Assembly (NCBI GenBank): GCA_002281535.1
Contig: NCGD01000002.1
Coordinates: 62,001 to 126,000 of the forward strand
Reading direction: 5' to 3'
DNA length: 64,000 bases
Source of the DNA: Sphingomonas sp. 28-63-12
GTDB lineage: Bacteria > Pseudomonadota > Alphaproteobacteria > Sphingomonadales > Sphingomonadaceae
Below are positions 27,065-35,935 of the stretch, piece after piece. The notes beneath the pieces were generated by a model. It made no database searches. It saw nothing but the letters and a program-made list of their open reading frames with translations, and was not told the origin of the DNA. A program made the position numbers and the translations under genes. Each line of letters begins with the position of its first letter. Position 1 is the stretch's first letter.

Positions 27065-28173
27065 CGCTCTTCCTCGACAGGCGTCAGATTCGCCATGAAG
27101 GCGAAAAAATCGGGACCGAGCACGGGCACGTCCATCCCAAGCCGCGCGGCCAGATAGGTGCTCATCAGATTGGCGTTGAGCGACACATTATCCGCCGCGA
27201 TATTGCCGAGCGCCACCTGCCGATCGAACGCGCCGACCGCGACCAGCGCCATTCGCAGCGCCGCCAGAATATCATAATAGGCAAGATTCTCGGCCTTACG
27301 CCCGACGGCTGCTTCCCACAGCGCAATCGTCTCATCGCGCGTCGGCAGCCCCGGCAGGCGCTTGATCCCGAAGCGCGTGCTAAACAGGTCGTCGAAATAC
27401 AGCCACCATGCCAGATCGAGCTCGGCCGGTCCCAGCGCCGCCAGTTCCCAATCGATAAGCGCCACAACGTTGCCGTCGTCATCCCACATCACATTGGAAG
27501 GGGTGGGATCGCCCCATAATATATTGACCGGTGCATCGGCCGGCGCATGATCGACGACATAGGCCATCGCTGCATCGACAATCGGCATCGATCGCCCGCG
27601 CCCTGCCGCGCGGTGCCAATCGGCAATTTGGGCAAGATATTGCGGTAGCCCCGGCGCGCCCATCGCGGGCTTGGCCATGAACCCGAAATCGTCGCGCCAG
27701 TCGATATGCGCCATCTTCGCCCAGGTCTGAATGGCGTTGCGAAAGGTCTGGCCGCGCTTTTCGGGCGTAAAATCGGCCAGCCACCCTTCGACATTATAGA
27801 CCGGGCGTTGCGTTGCGGCATGACCATCGACCTTGCCCATCACCAGAAACGGCGCCCCAAGCAGTGCTGGATCGGTCTCGATCCCGATCCATGCCGGGAC
27901 CGGTACATCGCCGCGCCGGTGGAGCGCTGCCATCATTCCAGCCTGGAGTTCAAGGCTGCTGCCATAGACGACTTCGTTGTTGCTAGACTGGCGGCGCACG
28001 ACAAGCGTGCGTTGCTGGGGCCCTTGCGCGCATTGATACCACACATCGATAAAGGCGATTTCGGCTGAAAAGCCCGACCCGAGCTGGACCTCAACGGGGG
28101 AAACTTCGATATCGCGCCATCCCAGCGGCTGCGCAGCAAGCCAGCCGCGCAGCTTCTCGGCCGTTTCGGTCAT
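27061..28173 (-). CDS. Aminoglycoside phosphotransferase-like (APH-fold) protein
   Basis: 370 residues. The kinase core reads LWGDPTPSNVMW (Brenner motif, with Trp replacing the usual His before Gly-Asp) and ALIDWELAALGPAELDLAWW (the metal-binding DWE). In catabolic loci this family is often next to acyl-CoA enzymes. The substrate is unknown and antibiotic resistance is not implied. Its start overlaps the LLM stop by 4 bp and its stop overlaps the OYE start. Confidence 0.83.
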   Translation of the reverse strand: MTETAEKLRGWLAAQPLGWRDIEVSPVEVQLGSGFSAEIAFIDVWYQCAQGPQQRTLVVRRQSSNNEVVYGSSLELQAGMMAALHRRGDVPVPAWIGIETDPALLGAPFLVMGKVDGHAATQRPVYNVEGWLADFTPEKRGQTFRNAIQTWAKMAHIDWRDDFGFMAKPAMGAPGLPQYLAQIADWHRAAGRGRSMPIVDAAMAYVVDHAPADAPVNILWGDPTPSNVMWDDDGNVVALIDWELAALGPAELDLAWWLYFDDLFSTRFGIKRLPGLPTRDETIALWEAAVGRKAENLAYYDILAALRMALVAVGAFDRQVALGNIAADNVSLNANLMSTYLAARLGMDVPVLGPDFFAFMANLTPVEEER

Positions 28174-29255
28174 GCCCCTGCCCGCAACGCCAGTGCGCGC
28201 TTCAATTCGGTGGTCAGTGGCCCCATGTCGAATGGCGACGCACCGTGCAGCAGGATTTCGTCGGCGCCCGCATCAAGATAGGCCATCAGCTGATCAGCGC
28301 ATGCCGCCGCTGTCCCCATCGCCGCCCCTTCGCGCATCCAGTGATCGGGCAGGATCCGGCTTACTTCGACCAGTTCCTGTCGGGTATAGGCCTGATCGGC
28401 CGGCTTGCCGTTCAGCTTGGCAATCATCGGATGCGCCCGGAGCTTGTCGAGCACGGTGCGATCCCACCCGTTAATGTCGACGATCAGCTCGCCAAAGGTC
28501 GGCAGTTCGAAATAGGTCACGGCACGGCCGCGCACGACCGCATCTTCCTCGTCCTTGGGCAAATCCGGCGCCACAATGATGTTGTGATGGATGCGTACGG
28601 ACATCGGATCGCGACCCGCCTGTTCGGCGGCATCGCGCACAATCTTGGTTGAGGCAGCAACACCTGCGGGGGAGAAGAACGGGTGCAGCAGCACGCCATC
28701 GCAATGCGTGCCGCCAAAGGCCAATGCCTTGGGCCCCATTGCGGTAAAGATAATCGGCGGCGGCGGCCCCTGATAGCGGTCGGTCAGCGTCAGTGACGGG
28801 AAATTGCCCAATATCCCTTCATATTTCACGGTTTCGCCGGCCCAGAGCCGCCGCATGATCGAGATATAATCGGCAAGCCGCGGAAAAGTGATCGGCGGCG
28901 AACCCAGCATCGCGAGATAGGCCGGCACGGCGCGGGCAAACATGATGCTCGATCGGTCGCGCGACATCGCCTGCATCAGGTTTGCCACGCTCGCGGTGAC
29001 GATCGGGTGGCGCATCGTCGCATAATAAGTGCCGCAAATGCGGATCTTCGACGTCGCTTCGCTGACGGCGCCGGACATGACGGCCGGCTCCTTGACGGCA
29101 TAGCGTTCGGAAATCCACACGCGACCAAGGCCGATCCGCTCCGCTTCCTGTGCTTCGTCGATTCCTCGGCGCGGATCGCTCACGCGACCGGGCAGGATAT
29201 AGGTGCCGAACTTGTCAAACAGCGCTTTCGCGCCATGTTCGTCGGGCGTAGCCAT
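28170..29255 (-). CDS. LLM-class F420-dependent oxidoreductase (different subfamily)
   Basis: 361 residues. DKFGTYILPGRVSDPRRGID and GRVWISERYAVKEPAVMSGA match the subfamily commonly called MSMEG_2249-type F420-dependent oxidoreductase (from memory). It is distinct from the pair at 11324 and 24143. The ATG at 29255 is chosen because GAGGA sits about 9 nt upstream; an ATG at 29270 is the alternative. It heads the operon with the APH-like and OYE genes and is divergent from a SnoaL-like gene. Confidence 0.85.
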   Translation of the reverse strand: MATPDEHGAKALFDKFGTYILPGRVSDPRRGIDEAQEAERIGLGRVWISERYAVKEPAVMSGAVSEATSKIRICGTYYATMRHPIVTASVANLMQAMSRDRSSIMFARAVPAYLAMLGSPPITFPRLADYISIMRRLWAGETVKYEGILGNFPSLTLTDRYQGPPPPIIFTAMGPKALAFGGTHCDGVLLHPFFSPAGVAASTKIVRDAAEQAGRDPMSVRIHHNIIVAPDLPKDEEDAVVRGRAVTYFELPTFGELIVDINGWDRTVLDKLRAHPMIAKLNGKPADQAYTRQELVEVSRILPDHWMREGAAMGTAAACADQLMAYLDAGADEILLHGASPFDMGPLTTELKRALALRAGA

Positions 29256-29312
29256 TAGGTGTATCCTCATTTCCGGTTTGGATCAGTTATGGCGCGGTAT
29301 GCGCCTTGCTCG

Positions 29313-29328
29313 CCTGCCATCGGACAGG
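29313..29328. promoter_or_regulatory. 16-bp dyad, CCTGCC-ATCG-GACAGG
   Basis: Between the divergent LLM gene (57 nt from the start at 29255) and the SnoaL-like gene (36 nt from the start at 29365). There is one mismatch between arms. Confidence 0.6.
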
Positions 29329-29364
29329 AGAGTCAGCGGCTGTCTCAGGGCCAATTTCACCCCG

Positions 29365-29790
29365 ATGACCGATCATGATGCCCTTCAAGCGCTCAAAGCG
29401 CGCTATTGCCGCTTGCTCGACACCAAGGACTGGGCCGGCTTTGCCGATCTCTTCACAGAAGACGCCGTGCTTGATGTCACCGCCGATACAGGCCAGCCGC
29501 CTTTTTGCGGCCGTGGCGCCTTGATCGCTGCAATCCAGCACGCCGTCGCCCACGCCCGCACCGCGCATCACGTGCATAGCCCCGAAATCACCGTTGAGGG
29601 TGATCGGGCAACCGCGATCTGGGCGATGCAGGACCGTGTCATCTGGGACAGCGGCCAATCGCCGATCCCGCCCCATACCGGCATCACCGGCTATGGTCAT
29701 TATCACGAAACCTATCGGCGCGCCGATAGCGACAACTGGCGAATCGCTTCACTCACGCTGACACGGCTGCTGGTGGAAATGGACGATTAA
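29365..29790 (+). CDS. SnoaL/NTF2-like protein
   Basis: 141 residues: ALKARYCRLLDTKDWAGFADLFTEDAVLDV at the start, then HHVHSPEITVEGDRATAIWAMQDRVIW, typical of the SnoaL-4 group (nuclear-transport-factor-2 fold). It could be a hydratase, isomerase or binding protein. The stop overlaps the stop region of the convergent ferredoxin gene. A relative is at 14026, but similarity between the two is only at fold level. Confidence 0.82.
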   Translation: MTDHDALQALKARYCRLLDTKDWAGFADLFTEDAVLDVTADTGQPPFCGRGALIAAIQHAVAHARTAHHVHSPEITVEGDRATAIWAMQDRVIWDSGQSPIPPHTGITGYGHYHETYRRADSDNWRIASLTLTRLLVEMDD

Positions 29791-30008
29791 GCCGGCACCA
29801 GCTTCAACGCGGATTGCGGGCACCCCTCTGCCCCTTCGGTGGCCAATGCCTCCAGACCTGCCGGCACCAGATCGTCATCGACATACACCACGCCCTTGGC
29901 GTCGAGCTTGTACATAGCCGGGCAGATATCGTGGCAAATCCCATAACCGCAACATGCGGCCTTATCGATCACCACACGCAATCGGCCTGCGGTCGCACTG
30001 TCAGACAT
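29787..30008 (-). CDS. Small [3Fe-4S]/[4Fe-4S] ferredoxin
   Basis: 73 residues with Cys19-x5-Cys25-x3-Cys29-Pro and Cys63-Pro (CCGYGICHDICP ... GCPQSA). This is the single-cluster type that usually serves P450s or Rieske oxygenases. It is divergent from the dioxygenase alpha-subunit gene and shares a regulatory region containing a 33-bp inverted repeat, so it is the likely electron donor of that enzyme. Whether it binds a three- or four-iron cluster cannot be decided here. Confidence 0.88.
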   Translation of the reverse strand: MSDSATAGRLRVVIDKAACCGYGICHDICPAMYKLDAKGVVYVDDDLVPAGLEALATEGAEGCPQSALKLVPA

Positions 30009-30033
30009 ATCTCTCTCCTTGGCCTAATTGAAA

Positions 30034-30066
30034 ATACATATTGAACAGTTCTTGGTCAATGTGTAT
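30034..30066. promoter_or_regulatory. 33-bp inverted repeat (11-11-11) in the ferredoxin/dioxygenase promoter region
   Basis: ATACATATTGA at 30034-30044 and TCAATGTGTAT at 30056-30066 are inverted copies with one mismatch. They are separated by 11 nt that include GAACAGTTC, itself a 4-1-4 palindrome (30043-30051). It lies between the divergent starts at 30008 and 30112, is AT-rich relative to its surroundings, and differs from the 16-bp dyad. The TetR-family gene inside the downstream operon is the natural candidate binder. Confidence 0.6.
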
Positions 30067-30111
30067 ATATCGAGCGGACGACGATATAGAAGCGTTGCGG
30101 AGGAGAGTAGC

Positions 30112-31503
30112 ATGCTTGATAAGCCCCGCCTTACATTGCGCGACGGCACGACGATGGATGACCTCATCAACGTCGAGAAGCACGAAGTGTCGCTGCGCGT
30201 GATGAACGATCCCGAGTTGCACCGCATCGAACTCGAACGGATTTTTGCCAAGACCTGGCTGCTGCTCGGCCACGACACCGAAATTCCAAAGGCTGGCGAT
30301 TTCATCGTCCGCGACATGGCCGAGGATCAGGTAATCGTCTCGCGCGACCGTAGCGGCGACGTCAATGTCGTCCTCAACGTCTGCCCGCATCGCGGCATGA
30401 AGGTATGCACGGCCGAAGCCGGCAATGCCGCGGCCCACCGCTGCAATTATCATGGTTGGGCATTCAAGCCGAACGGCGATTTCATCGGTGCGCCGGTGGA
30501 AAAGGAAAAAATGTATGGCGACATGCTGCCCAAGGCAGAGCTCGGCCTGCGCAAGGCACGGGTCGCACTTTATGGCGGGCTGATCTTTGCGACCTGGAAC
30601 ATCGATGGCCCGTCGTTCGACGAATTTCTCGGCGAGTCCAAATTCTATTTCGACCAGCTGTTTTGCCGCACTGACAATGGCCTTGAGCTGCTTGGCCCGC
30701 CGCAGCGGTTCATGATCAATGCCAATTGGAAAATCGGGTCCGAGCAATCGGCATCCGATGGCTTCCACACGCTGACGCTACATCGCTCGCTGATGGAAGG
30801 CGGCATCATGGGCGGCACTGCCGAATCCATCTACGACATGGCCCCGGGCATGTACGGTGTCGATGTCTCGTGCGAGGAAGGCCATTCGCTTCGCTGTCTC
30901 GAAGCCGCGCAGACGTTCAAGATGTTCTCTGACATCAGCTTTGAAGGCAAGACGGTCGACGAGCGGCTGCACATGCTGATGCCGCCGGGGATCACCCCCG
31001 AGCTCATCCCGCAACTGCACAAAAACCTCTCGCCCGATCAGGTCGAGATGCTCGCGACGATCCCGCCCCAGGTTGGCGGCATGTTCCCCAATATCCTGGT
31101 GCTATTCATCTTCGCCCCGCGCACCGATGGCGGCGCATCGGGCGTGCTGGCACTCCACGCCTATATTCCGCGCGGCCCCGATCATTTCGAGTTCGTGAAC
31201 TATATCTTCGCGGAAAAGGACGCGCCCGAGCAGGTCAAGCGCGACATGCTACAAAACGCCATCCAGCAATCGGGCACGTCGGGCACGATCGAACAGGATG
31301 ACAGCGACACCTGGCCGCAAATCCACCGCAACACTCGCGGCGCGATCGGGCGGCAGTCGACCCTGAAATATCAGGCGCTGACCGGGCACAGCAGGCCGGA
31401 CGGGTGGACTGGTGGTGGCCTGACCTATCCCGGTTTCACCAAAGACGACACGCAGTGGAACTGGTGGCTGAACTATCGCCGCCTGATGAACATTCCGGCT
31501 TGA
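30112..31503 (+). CDS. Aromatic ring-hydroxylating dioxygenase, alpha subunit
   Basis: 463 residues with both sites complete. The Rieske cluster is at Cys91-x-His93 and Cys111-x2-His114 (CPHRGMKVC, CNYHGW). The mononuclear iron site is in SASDGFHTLTLHRS (His219, His224). The ATG at 30112 has GGAGGAGAG upstream. Together with the beta subunit, reductase and divergent ferredoxin it forms a full dioxygenase system. It probably cis-dihydroxylates or monohydroxylates a ring; the substrate is unknown. Confidence 0.93.
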   Translation: MLDKPRLTLRDGTTMDDLINVEKHEVSLRVMNDPELHRIELERIFAKTWLLLGHDTEIPKAGDFIVRDMAEDQVIVSRDRSGDVNVVLNVCPHRGMKVCTAEAGNAAAHRCNYHGWAFKPNGDFIGAPVEKEKMYGDMLPKAELGLRKARVALYGGLIFATWNIDGPSFDEFLGESKFYFDQLFCRTDNGLELLGPPQRFMINANWKIGSEQSASDGFHTLTLHRSLMEGGIMGGTAESIYDMAPGMYGVDVSCEEGHSLRCLEAAQTFKMFSDISFEGKTVDERLHMLMPPGITPELIPQLHKNLSPDQVEMLATIPPQVGGMFPNILVLFIFAPRTDGGASGVLALHAYIPRGPDHFEFVNYIFAEKDAPEQVKRDMLQNAIQQSGTSGTIEQDDSDTWPQIHRNTRGAIGRQSTLKYQALTGHSRPDGWTGGGLTYPGFTKDDTQWNWWLNYRRLMNIPA

Positions 31504-31514
31504 AGGGACTGACG

Positions 31515-32093
31515 ATGACCGACCGTTCAACCGCCGCTGTCGACAAATCCGCGATCATGCGCGGGCTTGTCTCGAAAACCCGGGTGCCGTTGGGTTCGGC
31601 AATCTACAACCGCCTGCTCGAGACGCTCTATGACGAAGCCGCCGCGCTTGATGAGCGGCGCTTTGACGATTGGGTCGCGATGCTGGCCGAGGACCTGCTC
31701 TATACAGCCCCGATCCGCCTGACGCGCACCGGCCCGAACAAGGATCGCGACGTGATGCGGACGATGGGGCATTTCGATGACGATTATAACTCGATCCTGA
31801 TGCGCACCGGCCGGCTGAGCAAAAGCGCTTGGGCAGAAGACCCCCCGTCACGCACCCGCCGATTTATCACCAATGTCCGCGTCGGCGAGACCGAAGCGGC
31901 GGACGAATATGAAGTCGTCAGCTATCTTAACGTCGAGCGCAGCCGCTTTGACAGTCCGCATAACGAACGCACCACCTGCGAACGCCGCGATGTCTGGCGG
32001 TTGGTCGATGACCAATATAAATTGTCGCGGCGCGAGATCCGTCGATCAGTCGACGCTCTCGATGTCCAACTTCGCGATCTTCCTGTGATCTGA
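31515..32093 (+). CDS. Aromatic ring-hydroxylating dioxygenase, beta subunit
   Basis: 192 residues of the NTF2-like beta-subunit fold: YDEAAALDERRFDDWVAMLAEDLLYTAPIRLTR at the front, and VVSYLNVERSRFDSPHNERTTCERRDVWRLV at the end. Located 11 nt after the alpha subunit, as expected for an alpha3-beta3 oxygenase. It has no metal site of its own. Confidence 0.9.
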   Translation: MTDRSTAAVDKSAIMRGLVSKTRVPLGSAIYNRLLETLYDEAAALDERRFDDWVAMLAEDLLYTAPIRLTRTGPNKDRDVMRTMGHFDDDYNSILMRTGRLSKSAWAEDPPSRTRRFITNVRVGETEAADEYEVVSYLNVERSRFDSPHNERTTCERRDVWRLVDDQYKLSRREIRRSVDALDVQLRDLPVI

Positions 32094-33272
32094 ATGGCAC
32101 AGCCCGCATCCCTTCATGTCGTCGTCATTGGCGCGGGCCTGGCCGGCTATGGCGTGCTGCGCGAGCTGCGCCGGCTGGCACCCGACGCGCGGCTGACGCT
32201 GATCGCCGCCGATGATGGGCATTTCTATTCGAAGCCGGCGCTGTCGACCGCATTAGCCAAAGGCAAAACGGCCAAATCATTGGTCACGATTCCGGCCGCC
32301 AAGATGGCAGCCAGCCTCAACCTCGACATCCGCAGCGGGCGCATTGTCGAGGCGATCATTGCCGATCAGCAGGTCATTCTGACCACGGGCGGCCCTTTGG
32401 CCTATGACAAGTTGGTGATCGCGATGGGCGCCCACCCAATCCGGGCCGCGATCGACGGCGACGGCGCGCTGCGCGCCGTGTCGGTTAATCATCTCGATCA
32501 TTATGCCGATTTTCGCCAACGCCTGCCCGCCGGCGGCCGCGTCCTCATCATCGGGGCGGGGCTGGTCGGCACCGAATTCGCCAATGATCTTGCCAGCAGC
32601 GGCTATGCGCCGATCGTGGTCGATATGCTGGGCGCGCCGCTCGCCCAGCTTGTCCCACCCGAAGCGGGCGACGCCATCCGGGCAGCCCTGTCTGCCAAGG
32701 GTGTCGCCTGGCATTTCGGCCGCCGGGTCGGGGCGATCCACCGCAATGGCGCCGCCAGCCGCGCGGTGCTGGACGACGGCACCGTCATCGATTGCGACGC
32801 CGTCCTGTCTGCCGTCGGGCTCAGGCCCAATACAGCGCTGGCGCGTGATGCCGGCCTTACCGTTGCAGACGCCATCATCGTCGATTCAACCGGCCGGACC
32901 AGCGATCCGCATATTTTTGCGATAGGCGATTGCGCGCAATATCCGTCGGGTGTTGCCGCTTACGTTACCCCGATCATGGCAGCCGCGCGAGCGATCGCGC
33001 CAAGCGTGCTCGGCACACCGACCGCAATCGATTTTCCGCCCTTGTCGGTCCAGGTAAAGACGACGCTGTGCCCGATGGTGCTGCTCCCCGTGCGCGCCGG
33101 CACGCCCGGCGCCTGGGCAACGGTCGAATCCGACGAGACAGGCGCCAAATATCTGTTTCGCAATTCGGATGGCACCATGCTGGGCTATGTACTGACCCAT
33201 GACAAATGCGCGAGCCGCGTCGATCTTGATCGCGAAATCGCTGCGCAAGCCGCATATAAGGAAGCCGCATGA
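32094..33272 (+). CDS. FAD-dependent ferredoxin/rubredoxin reductase (RubB-like)
   Basis: 392 residues: FAD motif VVIGAGLAGYGVLRELR, GHFYSKPALSTALAKGK as in rubredoxin-NAD reductases, NAD motif LIIGAGLVGTEFANDLA and the second FAD motif HIFAIGDCAQYP. Transfers electrons from NAD(P)H to the ferredoxin of the dioxygenase. It could also serve the [2Fe-2S] ferredoxin and the P450s in this window. Starts directly after the beta-subunit stop. Confidence 0.88.
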   Translation: MAQPASLHVVVIGAGLAGYGVLRELRRLAPDARLTLIAADDGHFYSKPALSTALAKGKTAKSLVTIPAAKMAASLNLDIRSGRIVEAIIADQQVILTTGGPLAYDKLVIAMGAHPIRAAIDGDGALRAVSVNHLDHYADFRQRLPAGGRVLIIGAGLVGTEFANDLASSGYAPIVVDMLGAPLAQLVPPEAGDAIRAALSAKGVAWHFGRRVGAIHRNGAASRAVLDDGTVIDCDAVLSAVGLRPNTALARDAGLTVADAIIVDSTGRTSDPHIFAIGDCAQYPSGVAAYVTPIMAAARAIAPSVLGTPTAIDFPPLSVQVKTTLCPMVLLPVRAGTPGAWATVESDETGAKYLFRNSDGTMLGYVLTHDKCASRVDLDREIAAQAAYKEAA

Positions 33273-34081
33273 CGGGTCTGCTCGCCAACAAGATCGCTAT
33301 TGTCACCGGCGGCGCCAAGGGGCTCGGCAATGGCATCTCGCGCGCCCTGGCACGCGAGGGCGCAACCCTGCTGATCAGCGGCCGCGACGGGGCCGCGGCG
33401 GAAAAGATCGCTGCCGAGATTACCGCCGAATTTGGCACCGAGGCGATCGGCATGGCTGCCGATATGGGCGTGAAGGCCGATGTCCTCGCGATGATCGAAC
33501 GCGCCGTCACGGCATTTGGTGGCCTCGACATTCTGGTCAACAATGCCTCGCAGCTCTCCGCCGGCGTCCTGCTTGAGGACAAGACCGATGCGATGCTGCA
33601 ACGCACGCTCGATATCGGCATCTGGGGCAATTGGTGGGGCATGCAGGCTGCGTTTGCGCATATGAAAGCGCGCGGCGGCGGGTCGATCGTCAACTTCAGC
33701 TCGATCGACGCGCAAACCGGCGCCTGGCTGCACAGCGACTACAATATCAACAAACTGGGCATTATCGGGCTGACGCGCAGTGCGGCGGTCGAATGGGGCC
33801 GGTTCAACATCCGGGTCAACGCGATCGCCCCCACCGGGCTCGGCCAGGTATTCGCGCAGCTGGTCAAGGACGTACCGGGCTTTCTTGAAAACGTGGTCGC
33901 CACCAATCCGCTCAAGCGTGCCGGTGATCCGGAAAAGGACATTGGCCCGGTCGTGGTCTTCCTTGCCTCCGAAATGTCGCGGTTCATCACCGGCGAACTG
34001 ATCAATGTCGATGGCGGCCAGAACCTGCCCGGCTATGTCAGCATTCCCCACAACCTCGCCGAATTGGAGGCACAAGGCTGA
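33269..34081 (+). CDS. SDR family oxidoreductase
   Basis: 270 residues: TGGAKGLGN cofactor loop, NNASQLS, NFSSIDAQ serine, catalytic YNINK and ITGELINVDGGQN. Overlaps the reductase by 4 bp. In this position a dihydrodiol or hydroxy-intermediate dehydrogenase is likely. Confidence 0.9.
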   Translation: MTGLLANKIAIVTGGAKGLGNGISRALAREGATLLISGRDGAAAEKIAAEITAEFGTEAIGMAADMGVKADVLAMIERAVTAFGGLDILVNNASQLSAGVLLEDKTDAMLQRTLDIGIWGNWWGMQAAFAHMKARGGGSIVNFSSIDAQTGAWLHSDYNINKLGIIGLTRSAAVEWGRFNIRVNAIAPTGLGQVFAQLVKDVPGFLENVVATNPLKRAGDPEKDIGPVVVFLASEMSRFITGELINVDGGQNLPGYVSIPHNLAELEAQG

Positions 34082-34707
34082 TGGATATGGCGACCACCCC
34101 CGTTTCGGCGCCGGCGGAACCCCTGTCGCCCAGCGTCATCAAGATCCTTGAAGGCGCGATCCGCGCCATCGGCGCGCGCGGCGCGCGACGCCTGTCGATG
34201 AGCGACGTGATCGAGGCCAGCGGCGTCTCGCGGGGCACGCTGTACAAGTATTTCTCGGACAAGAATGATGTGCTGTCCGCCGTCAGCGAGTTTGTATCGG
34301 TCAATTTCGAGAACGGCGTGCGCGAAGCGGCGGCCGCCCATCGCGACCCGATCGAACGCTTTCGCGCGGTCATGCTTTTTTATTCGGCGTACACCCAGGA
34401 TCAGGCGCCGGCGCGTGTGCTCGAATTCGAGCCGGCCTTTCATCTCGAATTCTTCCGGACGCATTTCACGCGCCACAAGATGGCGGTCGGCGATGCGCTC
34501 GCGCAAACCTTTGATCATCTCGACGGTCTCTGCCGGGTTGCGCTCGACCGCGATGTCGTCGTCGAATCGCTGGTGCGGATGCAGTTGAGCACGCTCATCG
34601 TCCCCGCTGATCCGCGCTGGACGGGGCAATGGGACGCGGCCGCCGAAGATATCACATCATGGATAATGACGCTGGCGGGTATCGTCCCGCCTGAACAGGA
34701 GACGTAA
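34081..34707 (+). CDS. TetR/AcrR-family regulator
   Basis: 208 residues. The N-terminal HTH reads ILEGAIRAIGARGARRLSMSDVIEASGVSRGTLYKYFSDKNDVL, a standard TetR DNA-binding domain, and is followed by an all-helical ligand domain. It is embedded in the dioxygenase operon (1-nt overlap with the SDR), so it probably regulates that operon. The 33-bp inverted repeat at 30034 is the best operator candidate. Confidence 0.9.
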   Translation: MDMATTPVSAPAEPLSPSVIKILEGAIRAIGARGARRLSMSDVIEASGVSRGTLYKYFSDKNDVLSAVSEFVSVNFENGVREAAAAHRDPIERFRAVMLFYSAYTQDQAPARVLEFEPAFHLEFFRTHFTRHKMAVGDALAQTFDHLDGLCRVALDRDVVVESLVRMQLSTLIVPADPRWTGQWDAAAEDITSWIMTLAGIVPPEQET

Positions 34708-34708
34708 G

Positions 34709-35935
34709 ATGGCAGCCGCAGCAACTCTGGCGCATCGGGCCGGCGATTTCACAACCTTTGGCGACGCGACGCCGTTTATCGCCAAGGTCAAGGAACTTGT
34801 GCCACTGTTTGCGGCCAACGCGGCCGAGGGCGAAAAGCTTCGCGCTCCGACAGCGGCTGTCGATAAGGCCCTGCGCGACAATGGCCTGCTCACATTGCTG
34901 CTGCCGAAGCGGCTTGGTGGTGCTGGGCTTTCCTTTAGCGATTATTCGAAATTCCAGATTGAGGCGGCGAAGGGCGATCCCTCGATCTCATGGGTCATTC
35001 AGATCCTGAACGGTTGCACCTGGGTCGCCAGCCTCGCTTCGGACGCGCTGCAGGATGAACTCTTCAAAAACGGCGCTGTGCCGATTTGCAGCGCCTATAA
35101 CCCACCCGGCAAAGCCAGGAAGGTCGATGGCGGCTGGATCATCAACGGCGCCTGGCCCTATTCTTCCGGGTCGCGCCAGGCGCAGTGGATTCAGGCCGGC
35201 GTCGTGCTTGAAGGCTATGACGGCCCGGTCGTCCCCGGCATCTACATGGTTTATATCCCGATGAGCGAGATCGAGATCAAGAACACCTGGTTCATGACGG
35301 GTATGCAGGGCACCGGATCGGACACAAGCATCGCCCGTGACGTGTTTGTTCCCGATCATATGATGGTGATGATGGACAAGCCCTATGGCCATATCGAAGA
35401 CGGCAAGCGCAACATCGGCGCCCCTTCGGACAATCTGACCGTCGTCCCCGTCGTCCGCACCACCGGCATCGCGCAATTGATCGGCATGGCCGAAGCGATG
35501 CAGGCCATTGTCGAATCCGAAATGACGATCAAGCCCGTGCTAACAACATTTTACGCCAAGCGAGTCGACTCGGGCGCGCATGTCCACGAAATCGGCCGGA
35601 TCGCAGCGCAGATCGACGCGGCCAAGGTGATCCTGTTCGATGCGCTGGCAACGCTTGATGATGTGGCTTTGACCGGGCGCGACTTCACCATTGCCGAACG
35701 GGCCCGCAACAAGGCAGCGTGCGGCCAGGTGATCGATCTGGTTCACAAGTCGGTCGAGGAACTCATGTTCATGGCGGGGTCGTCGGCCTTTGCCCTCGAC
35801 AAGCCGATCAGCCGCTTCTGGCGCGATTGCCACGTCGCGATGCGCCATGTGCAGAACATTCCGATGCTGGGCTATGAAATCTACGGGCGCGACCGGTTGG
35901 GCGTGCCGAACATCTCGCCGCCGGGCGCCTATTGA
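34709..35935 (+). CDS. Flavin-dependent monooxygenase, acyl-CoA dehydrogenase fold (HsaA/DszC-like)
   Basis: 408 residues of acyl-CoA dehydrogenase fold with the type-2 C-terminal domain. LLLPKRLGGAGLSFSDYSKFQIEAAKGDPSISWV and GGWIINGAWPYSSGS mark the group. FWRDCHVAMRHVQNIPMLGYEIYGR replaces the catalytic-glutamate loop of true acyl-CoA dehydrogenases. Probably an oxygenase that uses reduced flavin from a separate reductase, which is not seen nearby. AGGAG lies before the ATG; the 3' end overlaps the convergent cofC gene by 7 bp. Confidence 0.82.
   Translation: MAAAATLAHRAGDFTTFGDATPFIAKVKELVPLFAANAAEGEKLRAPTAAVDKALRDNGLLTLLLPKRLGGAGLSFSDYSKFQIEAAKGDPSISWVIQILNGCTWVASLASDALQDELFKNGAVPICSAYNPPGKARKVDGGWIINGAWPYSSGSRQAQWIQAGVVLEGYDGPVVPGIYMVYIPMSEIEIKNTWFMTGMQGTGSDTSIARDVFVPDHMMVMMDKPYGHIEDGKRNIGAPSDNLTVVPVVRTTGIAQLIGMAEAMQAIVESEMTIKPVLTTFYAKRVDSGAHVHEIGRIAAQIDAAKVILFDALATLDDVALTGRDFTIAERARNKAACGQVIDLVHKSVEELMFMAGSSAFALDKPISRFWRDCHVAMRHVQNIPMLGYEIYGRDRLGVPNISPPGAY

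Noticed and set aside
27061-28173. APH-fold protein as an antibiotic-resistance gene
   Set aside because: The kinase motif is divergent (Trp for His) and the gene is locked by overlaps into an operon of catabolic enzymes.
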